Shown: positions 1 through 9,238, numbered from the stretch's first letter. The stretch is 64,000 nucleotides of DNA from JBBIWA01 sp037439425 (GCA_037439425.1 JBBIWA010000016.1:1-64000), one strand, 5' to 3'. Translations and numbers: made by a program. The notes: generated from the letters alone by a model not told the origin.

Positions 1-120
1 CGCCCCCCCCCCCATCTGACTCTTGCCCCCAAAATAACAAAAACGGGAACACAAGGCGTGTCCCCGCCCTTTCAGAAAGCCTGCTTAATGGATAAAGCCC
101 TTGAAGACTCTCCTTGCCAA

Positions 121-363
121 TCACTGCCCTAGCAGGCTAGCCCTATATTTACTGGCAATAATCTCCATCTGATCCTTGAGGAAAAGTTTCTTCTTCTTCA
201 AAACAGTCTCTTCCAAAAGTTCCTCTTCGCTCGGATGCGGCAATGAAGTTAATTCACTCAGCCGGGCTTCGTATCTCCGATGCTCATTAGCCAACTCACG
301 GTAACGATCATCATGGGCGAGTAAATAGTCCTTCAGTGCGCTCTCGCTAGCCGGAATGCTCAT
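121..363 (-). CDS. DUF465 (YdcH-like) small helical protein
   Basis: An 80-residue, charged, entirely helical protein of the DUF465/YdcH type. It has an N-terminal segment reading ALKDYLLAHDDRYRELANEH, a central EARL..L helix and a C-terminal lysine-rich LKKKKLFLKDQMEIIA helix. Family members are short helical-hairpin proteins with no assigned biochemical role. An upstream in-frame codon would add eight residues, but the ATG at 363 has an excellent AAGGAGG seven bases ahead of it, so I start there. It lies 40 bases downstream of rimI on the same strand, so it is probably co-transcribed with tsaB and rimI. Family call fairly secure; function unknown. Confidence 0.75.
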   Translation of the reverse strand: MSIPASESALKDYLLAHDDRYRELANEHRRYEARLSELTSLPHPSEEELLEETVLKKKKLFLKDQMEIIASKYRASLLGQ

Positions 364-403
364 TGGCGTTTCCTCCTTTAAGATCACCTTGGTTGCCGTT
401 TGC

Positions 404-973
404 CTAATATCGAGACTGATCCGTCGCCGAAATGGTAGTATAAAGAAGACCTGGATTCAAGCCACAAACGCAGCGGGCCGATCTAGCCCAGGCCTGCCCA
501 TCACAAACCATCACCCAGGCATCATCGGGCGGAGCCTGGTAGTAGCCCTTACGCTCACCTACATACCTAAACCCGTACTTCCAATAAAGCCTGTGCGCGG
601 CATCGGCGCGCGAACGTACCTCAAGCACAGCCCGGTTAGCTCCCCGGCTATCGGCCAGCCGCATCCCCGCCTTCAGCAGTGCTCCCCCTATCCCTTCTCT
701 ACGCCGCTCAGGTGCCACGGCCAGAGTGTGAATCTGAAACTCATCCACTACTACCCAACCCGATATAAGCCCAAACAATAGGGGCTGGCTCCCCCTCTCC
801 CCCCACCTGGCTACCAGGATGACCGAATCCGGGTTGCACAACTGCTGCCGATACCCATCCGTCCCCCAGGAACTCAAACCACATCGCTCTTCTAAAGCTA
901 CTACTTCAGGGATCTCTTCTGCCTGTATCGGCCCAATCCTCCAGGCTAGGGCCGCTTGCCTTTCTCGTCCCAT
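404..973 (-). CDS. rimI: Ribosomal protein S18 alanine N-acetyltransferase RimI (GNAT family)
   Basis: GNAT-fold acetyltransferase of 189 residues. The acetyl-CoA-binding region reads LAVAPERRREGIGGALL (R-x-x-G-x-G type). It is followed by the RimI-like LEVRSRADAAHRLYWKYGF and ERKGYY segments that close the fold. RimI acetylates the N-terminal alanine of ribosomal protein S18. The gene overlaps the 3' end of tsaB by 28 bases; tsaB-rimI pairing is common in bacteria and supports the call. The last 30 or so residues, after WVMVCDG, extend beyond the usual end of RimI and look unconserved. No strong ribosome-binding site is visible, which fits translational coupling to tsaB. Confidence 0.85.
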   Translation of the reverse strand: MGRERQAALAWRIGPIQAEEIPEVVALEERCGLSSWGTDGYRQQLCNPDSVILVARWGERGSQPLLFGLISGWVVVDEFQIHTLAVAPERRREGIGGALLKAGMRLADSRGANRAVLEVRSRADAAHRLYWKYGFRYVGERKGYYQAPPDDAWVMVCDGQAWARSARCVCGLNPGLLYTTISATDQSRY

Positions 974-1710
974 GTTCTTTCAGCGTCCGAAGCTCTGAGA
1001 TAGTAAGCCCTCAGCTCAACGATCCTCTGCGAAGATAACAACTGGCTAGCTCGCCCGGCCACTGCCGGCGCCAGATAAGGCAGCTCCAGCTTCAACTGCC
1101 AGGCCCGAGGATCCAGCTCAATAGCCCTCACACAGCGCAGCTCAGCCCCCCGCTCGCCGGCCAACTGCGCAATTTCAGCCCGATACCTTATTGCTCCGTC
1201 ACCCACAAAGATCAGTGGCCCACCACCCCAACGCTCCGCCCACCGGGCCAGGATCCTATCAGGAAGCCCAACCTCATCCCTCTCCAGCGCCACCACCTCT
1301 CCATCAACACAGACTTCGCGCAGACCGGCAAAGACCTCACCCCGCCCCGCCTCCAGCACTACCACCACCCGCCCCTTAACGCCAGCAGCTATGGCCATAG
1401 ACTCCAGCGCCGTCACGCCCACCGCAGGCAGGCCGAGCGCCCGCTGAAGCCCCTTGACGGCAGCCAACCCAACCCGCAGCCCCGTAAAACTGCCCGGACC
1501 GCTGACCACAGCCAGTGCCTCCAGTTGCCTGGCTTGCAGCCCCACAAGCCGCAATAGCGTATCAATGTTGGCCAAAAGCGTCCGGGAGTGCTTCTCCGCC
1601 GACTCCACCGCCAGTATGCCGAGCACTTGCTGGCCCCGCGAAATGGCCAGACTGCCGTGCCGCGAAGAGGTATCAACGGCCAAAATGACTGGCTCATAAG
1701 CCGCCCCCAT
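946..1710 (-). CDS. tsaB: tRNA threonylcarbamoyladenosine biosynthesis protein TsaB
   Basis: TsaB (YeaZ) is the ASKHA-fold partner of TsaD in forming t6A at position 37 of ANN-decoding tRNAs. The protein starts ILAVDTSSRHGSLAI, the first ASKHA strand pair. It then shows SAEKHSRTLL and the diagnostic SGPGSFTGLRVGLAAVKGL loop, followed by VGVTALESMA. Length (254 residues) is normal. It is the first gene of a three-gene minus-strand unit (tsaB, rimI, DUF465) and is divergent from pfkA; the about 100-base gap must hold both promoters. The chosen ATG at 1710 has only a purine-rich AAGAGAG directly before it, so the exact start is less certain than the identity. Confidence 0.9.
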   Translation of the reverse strand: MGAAYEPVILAVDTSSRHGSLAISRGQQVLGILAVESAEKHSRTLLANIDTLLRLVGLQARQLEALAVVSGPGSFTGLRVGLAAVKGLQRALGLPAVGVTALESMAIAAGVKGRVVVVLEAGRGEVFAGLREVCVDGEVVALERDEVGLPDRILARWAERWGGGPLIFVGDGAIRYRAEIAQLAGERGAELRCVRAIELDPRAWQLKLELPYLAPAVAGRASQLLSSQRIVELRAYYLRASDAERTWDEKGKRP

Positions 1711-1752
1711 CTCTCTTAAACCCCGCCACCGCCTCGCCCACGCGGTGAAAGT

Positions 1753-1780
1753 TTGACATCGATCCGACCGGGATTATATA
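1753..1780 (+). promoter_or_regulatory. Sigma70-type promoter upstream of pfkA
   Basis: A perfect TTGACA (1753-1758) is followed after a 16-base spacer by TATATA (1775-1780), within the tsaB/pfkA divergent gap. Predicted transcription start is near 1787, giving a leader of about 40 bases before the pfkA ATG at 1827. This is a sequence match only. Confidence 0.55.
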
Positions 1781-1826
1781 GTGTGAAGTTACATCCTGGC
1801 AATCAGCCACAGTGTGGTTACTGGCG

Positions 1827-2870
1827 ATGAATCAGCATATTGAACGCATAGGCATTCTCACTGGCGGCGGAGACTGCCCCGGTCTTAATGCCGTTCTGCG
1901 GGCGGTGGTGCGCCGGGCTGAGCTGGATCAGGTCTCCATCCTGGGTATCAAGAACGGCTGGCTGGGGCTGATCCAGGACCAGCTTGAACCCCTCACACGC
2001 CATAAAGTCATGGGAATTCTTTCCCGCGGTGGAACCATTATCGGAACTTCCCGTATTAATCCGCTACAGTCCTCAGAGCAGCTTGAGCGCATACGGACCA
2101 CCTGGGAGCGCCATCGCTTAAACGCACTCATCGTTATAGGCGGCGAAGGGACATTGCGCGCAGCCTACCACATGCAACAGCAAGGCTTCCCACTGGTGGG
2201 TGTCCCTAAGACTATCGATAATGATCTATGCGGCACCGACTACACCATCGGCCTGGATACGGCCGTCTCGGTCGTGATGGACGCAGTAGATCGTTTACAC
2301 TCAACGGCTGAATCCCATCACCGCGTCATGGTGCTGGAGGTGATGGGTCGCCACAGCGGCTGGATAGCTACCTGCGGTGGCCTGGCCGGCGGCGCAGACT
2401 TGATCCTGGTGCCGGAGAAGCCTTTCAGACTCTCTGCCATATGCGCCATGATCAGCCAGCGCCGCCACTCGGAGCGGCCGTTTTCAATTATCGTCGTGGC
2501 CGAGGATGCCAAGCCGCATCCAGAAGAAGATTTTCTCACCCCGGAACAGCGCCAGGCTATATATCACCACGAGCGCCTGGGCGGAATCGGCCAGATACTG
2601 GCCGAAAAGCTGCAAGAGTGTACCGGTATCGAAACCCGCTTCGCCGTCTTAGGTTATATGCAGCGCGGCGGTTCGCCCACAGCCTTTGACCGCCTTCTAG
2701 CCACACGTCTCGGTCTCAAAGCCTATGAGATGGTGCTGGCTGCAGAGTTCGGCCGTATGGCCGCCCTCCGGGGAATAAACATCACCAGCGTCCCCCTCGA
2801 GGAGGTGGCCCATAAGATCAAGCCAGTGGACCCTGAACTATATCGGGCAGCCGAAGTCTTCTTTGGCTAG
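1827..2870 (+). CDS. pfkA: 6-phosphofructokinase (group III type, probably ATP-dependent)
   Basis: Phosphofructokinase that phosphorylates fructose 6-phosphate in glycolysis. Landmarks are GGGDCPGLNAVLRAVVRRA at the N-terminus, IGGEGTL, VPKTIDNDL carrying the catalytic TID.D motif, IGLDTAV, and VMVLEVMGRHSGWIA. The phosphoryl-donor site combines Gly in GGEG (the Gly104 position of the E. coli enzyme, ATP-type) with Lys in PKTIDND (Gly124 position, Lys in PPi enzymes). That mixed pattern is the group III signature shared with actinobacterial ATP enzymes. Length 347 residues from the ATG at 1827; a GTG at 1812 would add five residues. A good promoter lies just upstream. Confidence 0.9.
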   Translation: MNQHIERIGILTGGGDCPGLNAVLRAVVRRAELDQVSILGIKNGWLGLIQDQLEPLTRHKVMGILSRGGTIIGTSRINPLQSSEQLERIRTTWERHRLNALIVIGGEGTLRAAYHMQQQGFPLVGVPKTIDNDLCGTDYTIGLDTAVSVVMDAVDRLHSTAESHHRVMVLEVMGRHSGWIATCGGLAGGADLILVPEKPFRLSAICAMISQRRHSERPFSIIVVAEDAKPHPEEDFLTPEQRQAIYHHERLGGIGQILAEKLQECTGIETRFAVLGYMQRGGSPTAFDRLLATRLGLKAYEMVLAAEFGRMAALRGINITSVPLEEVAHKIKPVDPELYRAAEVFFG

Positions 2871-3162
2871 TCAGGCAGCACTACTGCGACGCCTCTCGCT
2901 TTCGGCAAAGCAACTGTGATATTCTCTCTCCGTTCCTTCATACTTCCCAGGTGGTAAGTGCGCCCGAGCGCCGCTGCCCGAAGATCGCCTGTGGAAGAAG
3001 TGAAACAGTTAAGGCTGGGGGGTGAACGGCCGTAGCCAGAGCAGCGGCCTGGCAAGCCTTCACTTCGGGCTTCTCTGTAGCAGCGGCCAATCGGTAGAGA
3101 ATAAGAGTCAACCTCTTATCCTCACCACCCAGGCCTCTTCACTGATCCGGATCACAACCGCT

Positions 3163-5778
3163 ATGTCCTCGATGAGCAAAGCCTCGCCTCTGACCCCTAT
3201 GCTGAGGCAATATCACGAGATCAAAAAACAGTACCCGGGTACCCTGCTCTTTTTTCGCCTCGGTGACTTCTACGAGCTCTTCTATGATGACGCCATACTC
3301 GGCGCGCGCGAACTGGAGATCACCTTGACGGCGCGACACAAAGAGCGTGGAGCGCCCGTCCCTATGTGCGGAGTTCCCTACCATGCCGTGACCAACCACA
3401 TCGCCAAACTGGTCAAGAAAGGTTATCGCGTGGCCATATGTGAGCAGGCCGAGCCCGTCTCCGGCAACAAGCTGGTGCAGCGTGAAGTGGTCAGAGTCGT
3501 CACCCCGGGCACTGCGCTCGAAAGCCAGCTCCTGGAAAGCAAACAAAACCTATATCTGGCCTCCATATGCGCATCTGGCGAGGGCATGGGCCTGGCTTTG
3601 TTGGACCTTTCAACCGGTCAGTTCCTGGCCACGCAGTTTCTGGGTGAAACGGCCTGGTCCCGCATTCAAGAGCAACTGCAACTCTTCTCTCCACGCGAGA
3701 TCATATTCCCAAAATCCCTAACCCCAATGCTGCGCCCTTCATCCAGCCACGAGCCATCCCCCGCTGACTCCTCAACGGAGCCAGCAACTAATGACTCAAT
3801 GTTATCGGACCCAAGTCCGTCAGCCACCACCACCCTCACCCCCCTCGATGACTGGATCTTCGGCCTCGAACATGCCGAATCTCTGCTGCTTGCCCAACTC
3901 GGCGTCTCCTCTCTGGATGGCTTCGGTCTCAGCAATCGTCACTACGCAATTTGCGCCAGTGGCGCCGCTGCCCACTACATCAACGAGACGCAAAAAGCCC
4001 AGGCCGCGCACTTGAGCCATATCTCCTACTTCGAACCCAGCGACCACCTCATACTGGACGCCACTACCGTCACCAACCTGGAGCTGGTCACGGCCAACGA
4101 TGGCGTTGCGGCACACACCTTGATCGGCGTGATAGATCAAACCCTGACCGGTATGGGCGCGCGACTGCTGCGGCAATGGATGCTCAGACCGTCGGTTAAG
4201 CTCAGCGAGATCGAAACCCGCCTCGATGCCGTCGCAGAATTGAAAGGCGCCACCATCACCCGCGACCAACTCAGAAGGCTCCTGGAAAGGATAGCTGACC
4301 TCGAACGCCTGACCAGCAAGATTACGCTCAACCGCGCCAACGCGCGTGACCTGATCTCATTGCGCCAGACAATCGAACTCCTGCCGCAGCTTCGTCACAC
4401 CCTCACTGGCGCCCAAGCCTCCCTGCTGCAGGTGCTGGCCGAAGAGCTGGACCCGCTCGAGGACCTGCGCCACCTGATCAGCGAAGCGATTGCCGAAGAT
4501 CCGCCCGCCGCAACCAATGAACCGGGCATGATACGCGAGGGCTTCAATGCTGAGCTCGATGAGCTGCGCCACCTGGCCCAAAGCAGCAAAAGCTATATCG
4601 CCGCCATCGAGGCCCGCGAACGCGGCCGCACCGGCATCGCTTCGCTCAAGGTGAAGTTCAATAACATCTTCGGCTATTTCATCGAGATCAGCAATGCTCA
4701 CAAAGGGCGTGTCCCCCCAGATTACGAACGCAAGCAGACATTGGTCAATGCTGAACGCTTCACTACGCCCGAACTCAAAGAATACGAGGCCAAGGTGCTG
4801 GGCGCTGAAGAGCGCATCATCGAGCTCGAAACCGAGCTCTTCAATCAACTGCGCCGCCGTTTGGCCCAAGAAGTCAAACGGATACAGGGCGTGGCCAGGG
4901 CGGTGGCGATCCTGGATGTTTTGGCCGCGCTGGCCGAGCTGGCAGCGCGCCGCAACTACAGCCGTCCCCAACTGCACGAAGGCGATGAAATAGAAATTCG
5001 CCTCGGACGCCACCCGGTCATAGAGACGCTCACGCCTCGCTTCGTCCCTAACGATCTATACCTGAACAATACGACCGACCGGTTACTGATCATCACCGGC
5101 CCGAATATGGGCGGCAAATCGGTCTACCTGAAGCAGACCGCCCTGATCGTCATCCTGGCCCAAATGGGCAGCTTCGTCCCCGCCGCTTCGGCGCGCCTGG
5201 CGCTGGTCGATCGCATCTTCACCCGCGTCGGCGCCTCAGACAATCTGGCGCGCGGCCGCTCAACCTTTATGGTCGAGATGACCGAAACGGCCAATATCCT
5301 CAATACGGCCACTCCACGCAGCCTCATCCTGCTCGATGAGGTAGGGCGCGGCACGGCTACCTTCGACGGCTTGTCGCTGGCCTGGGCCATCGCCGAATAT
5401 TTGCACGACCATCCTCACCACAGCGCCAAAACTCTCTTCGCCACCCACTACCACGAGATGACAGAACTGGCCAAACTCAGACCCGGCGTGCGCAACTATC
5501 AGGTCGCCGTCTCTGAAGCCAAGGGAGAGATACTCTTTCTGCGCCGTCTCATCCCCGGCAGCGCCAGTAAAAGTTATGGGATCGAGGTGGCGCGCCTGGC
5601 CGGCCTGCCGCGCAGCGTTATCGAACGCGCACGCGAGATCCTGACCAACCTCGAACAGAATGAACTCGATGTGACCGGTAAACCCAAGTTCGCGCGCCAC
5701 CTTAAGAAACCCAACGCTATCTCCAATCAGCAGTCCCTCTTTGATGTGCTCGACCAAGCGCATCAGTCAGAGGAATAA
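3163..5778 (+). CDS. mutS: DNA mismatch repair protein MutS
   Basis: MutS recognises mismatches and small loops as a clamp-forming ATPase dimer. The N-terminal mismatch-binding Phe-X-Glu motif is visible (FYE at about residues 36-38, inside LGDFYELFYDDA). The Walker A loop GPNMGGKS lies at about 646-653 and Walker B ILLDEVGRGT around 725. The ATPase signature GASDNLARGRSTFMVEM lies between them. Length from the ATG at 3163 is 871 residues, typical for the family. An in-frame GTG at 3022 would add 47 residues with no family resemblance, so I reject it. Around residues 190-220 there is a Ser/Pro/Thr-rich low-complexity insertion of about 35 residues. The last bases overlap possible starts of the next gene. 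Confidence 0.95.
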   Translation: MSSMSKASPLTPMLRQYHEIKKQYPGTLLFFRLGDFYELFYDDAILGARELEITLTARHKERGAPVPMCGVPYHAVTNHIAKLVKKGYRVAICEQAEPVSGNKLVQREVVRVVTPGTALESQLLESKQNLYLASICASGEGMGLALLDLSTGQFLATQFLGETAWSRIQEQLQLFSPREIIFPKSLTPMLRPSSSHEPSPADSSTEPATNDSMLSDPSPSATTTLTPLDDWIFGLEHAESLLLAQLGVSSLDGFGLSNRHYAICASGAAAHYINETQKAQAAHLSHISYFEPSDHLILDATTVTNLELVTANDGVAAHTLIGVIDQTLTGMGARLLRQWMLRPSVKLSEIETRLDAVAELKGATITRDQLRRLLERIADLERLTSKITLNRANARDLISLRQTIELLPQLRHTLTGAQASLLQVLAEELDPLEDLRHLISEAIAEDPPAATNEPGMIREGFNAELDELRHLAQSSKSYIAAIEARERGRTGIASLKVKFNNIFGYFIEISNAHKGRVPPDYERKQTLVNAERFTTPELKEYEAKVLGAEERIIELETELFNQLRRRLAQEVKRIQGVARAVAILDVLAALAELAARRNYSRPQLHEGDEIEIRLGRHPVIETLTPRFVPNDLYLNNTTDRLLIITGPNMGGKSVYLKQTALIVILAQMGSFVPAASARLALVDRIFTRVGASDNLARGRSTFMVEMTETANILNTATPRSLILLDEVGRGTATFDGLSLAWAIAEYLHDHPHHSAKTLFATHYHEMTELAKLRPGVRNYQVAVSEAKGEILFLRRLIPGSASKSYGIEVARLAGLPRSVIERAREILTNLEQNELDVTGKPKFARHLKKPNAISNQQSLFDVLDQAHQSEE

Positions 5779-5791
5779 ACTGTATTGCGAA

Positions 5792-6337
5792 ATGAGATCC
5801 GAAATTCGCAATATGCCTGCCAGAGGACGAAAAGAAGAGAGCCGGGCACCAAACAGCAGCGCGCCCGTTCAAGCAGTAGCTGAGATTCTAGAAAGCTATG
5901 CCCGGCGGGGCCTCTTCCGCGGCTTTAGCTCTGGGCCTGTTAGCAAAGCCAAGGCGACCTTTAGAATGCTGTGGCACTATGATCGCACCTTCGAGTTGAT
6001 CCTTGATCTTCACAAAAAGAAAATGAGCTTTCCACTGTTGCTGCCGGGGGTGCCTGCTAGCTCCCCCCTCTACCGAGAGTTGAAGAGCTTCATCAAGTCG
6101 CGTCATGCTGAGCAGTTGCCCGAGCACCGGCGGATTGATACAAGCAAAGCAGAGGTCCGGGCTTACAATCGAAATGGTAACGTCTCGCTCATCTTGAACG
6201 TCATGGGTGATGACTACCAGTATGGGGTGCGTAAGCTTATTCACCTCGTGCACGAAATCTTTATGAGCTTTCTGCGCGATGGGAGCTATTATGAGTATCT
6301 GGTCGAAAATTTCGACCTCTCACCCGAAGGGATGTGA
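5792..6337 (+). CDS. Conserved hypothetical protein downstream of mutS
   Basis: A protein of about 181 residues that I do not recognise. Its globular part runs from LESYARRGLFRGF to NFDLSPEGM. It contains a basic segment (KATFRMLWHYDRTFELIL) and a C-terminal amphipathic stretch (YGVRKLIHLVHEIFMSFL). No signal peptide or metal motif is visible. The start is uncertain: ATGs at 5792 and 5813 are both possible, neither has a good ribosome-binding site, and the frame is open back to 5744 inside mutS. The first codons after 5792 include a short piece of the dispersed repeat described elsewhere in this window, so the true N-terminus may be 5813. It probably shares the mutS transcript. Confidence 0.5.
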   Translation: MRSEIRNMPARGRKEESRAPNSSAPVQAVAEILESYARRGLFRGFSSGPVSKAKATFRMLWHYDRTFELILDLHKKKMSFPLLLPGVPASSPLYRELKSFIKSRHAEQLPEHRRIDTSKAEVRAYNRNGNVSLILNVMGDDYQYGVRKLIHLVHEIFMSFLRDGSYYEYLVENFDLSPEGM

Positions 6338-6394
6338 GTTATCAGACTCACTTCTGCTCATCTCTCCGAAGTAGTGATTGCCAGGAGGAGTCAG

Positions 6395-6850
6395 ATGGCG
6401 TTACGAATCATTATCTGGTTATGCCTCATCGTGATCTCAGGCGAGCCTGAAGCCAATGCAACTCGCTGGCCGAGCTATCTGAGCAGCCAGGCTCGCCTAT
6501 CTCTCGAAGAGGCAAAAAAGCTCAAAAGCCCTGTGCCATATTCCATAGATTCTATCACCAAAGGCCGCACTCTTTTTATCCGCTATTGCACCGCTTGCCA
6601 CGGGCAGGACGGAAAGTCTCAGCTAGACGTGATTGCCAATGCCACCGACCTGACCGAACCCAAACTATGGCGGCATGGGAGCTCAGAAGGTGAGATCTTC
6701 CGTAGCATCCGGGATGGAGCAGGCGACAATATGCCAGCCTTCCGGTCCCAGATGCGCCAAGAAGAAGACCTATGGCATCTGGTCAACTTCATCCGCAGCC
6801 TGTGGCCGGAACCAATGAGACCGAAGCTGTCGCAAGCAAAGACCAACTAG
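6395..6850 (+). CDS. Exported class I cytochrome c
   Basis: Small periplasmic c-type cytochrome of 151 residues. It starts at an ATG preceded by AGGAGG at 6383-6388. The N-terminal hydrophobic stretch MALRIIIWLCLIVISG is a secretion signal. One haem-binding site reads CTACHG (Cys65, Cys68, His69), and a later NMPAF is the likely axial methionine. The fold ends with DLWHLVNFIRSL, the usual cytochrome c helix. It lies 32 bases upstream of a Tat-exported thiamine-diphosphate enzyme with its own strong ribosome-binding site. The pair is therefore probably co-expressed, and the cytochrome may take electrons from that enzyme; this last point is inference. Confidence 0.8.
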   Translation: MALRIIIWLCLIVISGEPEANATRWPSYLSSQARLSLEEAKKLKSPVPYSIDSITKGRTLFIRYCTACHGQDGKSQLDVIANATDLTEPKLWRHGSSEGEIFRSIRDGAGDNMPAFRSQMRQEEDLWHLVNFIRSLWPEPMRPKLSQAKTN

Positions 6851-6882
6851 CCTCTCCCAAGAGGCACACGGAGGGAGTCAAC

Positions 6883-8844
6883 ATGAAAGAGAAGACCCGA
6901 TTGCACTCTACATCCACCACCCATACCACCCGTCGGAAGTTCCTCTTGCAGTCAACTGCCGGAGCCGGCGTCGCAGTAGCAGGCATAAACAGCAAGCCCT
7001 GGGCAGGCCCTGAGCTTGCTATCCCATCTATTCGGATCCCAAAAGAGATTCCGGAATCTTTGAACGAGGCTCCCAAGGTAGGCTCATTCGAAGGAACGGG
7101 GATGACCGGCGCTGAGGTCTTCGCCAAGCTCTGTAAGGACGAGCAACTGGCTGCCCTCTTCTGCTGCCCGGGCAATTACACCGTCATCAACGCCATTGCC
7201 GCCGCCGGCATCCCTAGCTACGGGGGACGCACCGAAGGAGCTATGTGCGCCGCGGCTGACGGCTTCTCTCGCGTCACAGGCGAAGTGACTGCTACTTCAG
7301 GCACAGAAGGACCGGGATTTACACATATGATTATGAACATCGCCGCGGCCAACGCTGCCCGAACCCCCTTGTTAGTGCTGGCCAGCAATATGCAGATTGC
7401 CGGTGATGATCGTGAACGATTCATCCAGACCGCTTACCAGCAGCCGACAACCGAAGGCATGAAGAAGTATGGGAAACGGCTGATCGCCCCCAACCGCGTA
7501 TACGAGTATGGAGCCTATGCTTTCCGCCAACTGAAGTCTGGCATTCCAGGCCCGGTTCACCTCGATTTTCCAGCCGAGGTGGCGCGAGCGCGCTTTACCG
7601 ACCCTTCCCAGCTCACCGATTACTATAGCAAAGACAAATACCGCACCGAATCGCGTGCCTGCCCCTCTGCCAAAGAGATAGCCAAAGCGGTAGAGCTGAT
7701 CAGCAAATCCGAGCGCCCGATCCTGGTAGCCGGGCAGGGAGTCTTCCAACGCCAAGCTTGGGAGGCCCTCAAAGAGGTGGCCGAAAAGCACCACCTGGCA
7801 GTGGTCACCTCCGGGCCAACCCGAGGACACTTCCCTGATGAGCATCCCCTCTCAGCCAGCCTCTCGCCCGAGGCGTTGATGAGTGCCGATCTGGTCCTCT
7901 TCGTCGGCCAGTATTGCATGCCCAGCCCCGGTGAGTATCGCTTCAATCCCGATATCAAGGCGATTCGAGTTCATCCGGTGCAGGAAGACCTGGGGCGGAA
8001 CTGGCCCCTCGATCTCGGTATCGTGAGTGACGAGAAGCTCTTCCTCGAAGCTCTGGCCGAGGCTCTGCCCAGCAAGAGGCGTGAGGCCTGGGTGGCCGAG
8101 CTTGCTGCAGCGCGAGAGAGCTTTGAGAAGCAGCATCTGGAGGTCTATCAACTCGGCCTCAAATACAGCCGCCAAACCAATACCATTCACCCGGCGGTGA
8201 TGGCCAAGGAAGTACATGACTTCCTCTACCGCGGTGAGATCGACCCGAAACAGACCGTCACAGGATCCGGCGGCTGGACAAGCGGGCTCTACGCCGGGCG
8301 TTGGCTGCGCGCCTTCCGTCCGGGGCAAGGCGTTGTCTGCGCCTATCAATACGGTGCCATAGGACCTGACTTGGCAATGATGATCGGGGCTGGCGCCGCC
8401 GTGCAGCGCGGGGTCGGGCCTCAGGCGGCTTATCGAGGCGCGCCGGTTCTCTGCATCACCAGCGATGCCGGACTAGCCTATAGCCTCTTTGAACTGGATA
8501 CCGCAGCCAAGTACAAGATCCCAATCATTGTGCTGGTCTACAATAATAACTCTTGGGGGATGTGGCCCAGCACGGCCGGATCGCCACGCTCGCTTCATAT
8601 GTATTTGTTCCAGGAGTATCTCCGCTACGACAAGCTAGCCGAAGGACTCGGCGTACGCGGCGAATATGTTCAGAGTCCGGAACAACTCCGTGAGGCCCTG
8701 AAACGCAGCTATCAGGCGGCAGCCAAAGAGAGCCTCTCGACACTGATCAATGTCCAGGCGCTTAAGGAATTCACCTCCGCCAAGCACTATCCGCCGGGCG
8801 TCTCCTTGAATCCCGAACCGGGCGTAGGAGCCTTCGCGCACTGA
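6883..8844 (+). CDS. Tat-exported thiamine-diphosphate-dependent enzyme (acetolactate synthase/oxidase fold)
   Basis: A 653-residue thiamine-diphosphate enzyme with all three domains of the acetolactate synthase/pyruvate oxidase superfamily. The start ATG follows GGAGGG. Residues 15-33 form a twin-arginine signal (TTRRKFLLQSTAGAGVAVAG). The catalytic glutamate that activates the cofactor lies in GGRTEGAMCAAADGFSR (Glu118). The cofactor/Mg site near the C-terminus reads SDAGLAYSLFELD followed after the usual spacing by NNNSWG. The canonical GDG is therefore altered to SDA-G, with the metal-binding Asp kept. Substrate is unknown. Export is unusual for this superfamily, and the adjacent cytochrome c suggests an oxidative reaction in the periplasm (inference). 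Confidence 0.75.
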   Translation: MKEKTRLHSTSTTHTTRRKFLLQSTAGAGVAVAGINSKPWAGPELAIPSIRIPKEIPESLNEAPKVGSFEGTGMTGAEVFAKLCKDEQLAALFCCPGNYTVINAIAAAGIPSYGGRTEGAMCAAADGFSRVTGEVTATSGTEGPGFTHMIMNIAAANAARTPLLVLASNMQIAGDDRERFIQTAYQQPTTEGMKKYGKRLIAPNRVYEYGAYAFRQLKSGIPGPVHLDFPAEVARARFTDPSQLTDYYSKDKYRTESRACPSAKEIAKAVELISKSERPILVAGQGVFQRQAWEALKEVAEKHHLAVVTSGPTRGHFPDEHPLSASLSPEALMSADLVLFVGQYCMPSPGEYRFNPDIKAIRVHPVQEDLGRNWPLDLGIVSDEKLFLEALAEALPSKRREAWVAELAAARESFEKQHLEVYQLGLKYSRQTNTIHPAVMAKEVHDFLYRGEIDPKQTVTGSGGWTSGLYAGRWLRAFRPGQGVVCAYQYGAIGPDLAMMIGAGAAVQRGVGPQAAYRGAPVLCITSDAGLAYSLFELDTAAKYKIPIIVLVYNNNSWGMWPSTAGSPRSLHMYLFQEYLRYDKLAEGLGVRGEYVQSPEQLREALKRSYQAAAKESLSTLINVQALKEFTSAKHYPPGVSLNPEPGVGAFAH

Positions 8845-9238
8845 TACAACGGTGTCCACCTGTAATGAGTGGCCAGTCAAAGAACTCATCGTAAACGTGC
8901 GCCGCTGCGGGCTATAAACAGGCCACGATAGGTAGCTTTCAAGCGATCTCTGAACCGGCCAGCCGCCAGGAGACGTGTGCCTGGATTTCGAGCCTATTGC
9001 CAGTCCCTTTTACCCAAGGGATGAGGTCTAAGTGGGACCCGGCCACCACCACCTTGCCCATCCTCGCAAAACACATCTCCATCCCCAAAGGTGACACAGT
9101 CTGTGGTCCACAGACTCATCCCCTCCGTAGACGTGATAGCCCAAGCAGGCCGCTGCCAGCCCTCACCGATTAACTAAATCCACCCAATCATTCTCCACCT
9201 CTCCATAGCGATGGAAATTCTGCAAGCCAATTGAACCC

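Noticed and set aside
3022..3162. GTG start 47 codons upstream for mutS
   Set aside because: The extra segment has no resemblance to MutS proteins, which begin near the MSKASPLTPMLRQYHE region.
4357..5013. Long antisense ORF of 218 codons within mutS
   Set aside because: Shadow of the GC-rich mutS codons; mutS is fully conserved on the other strand.
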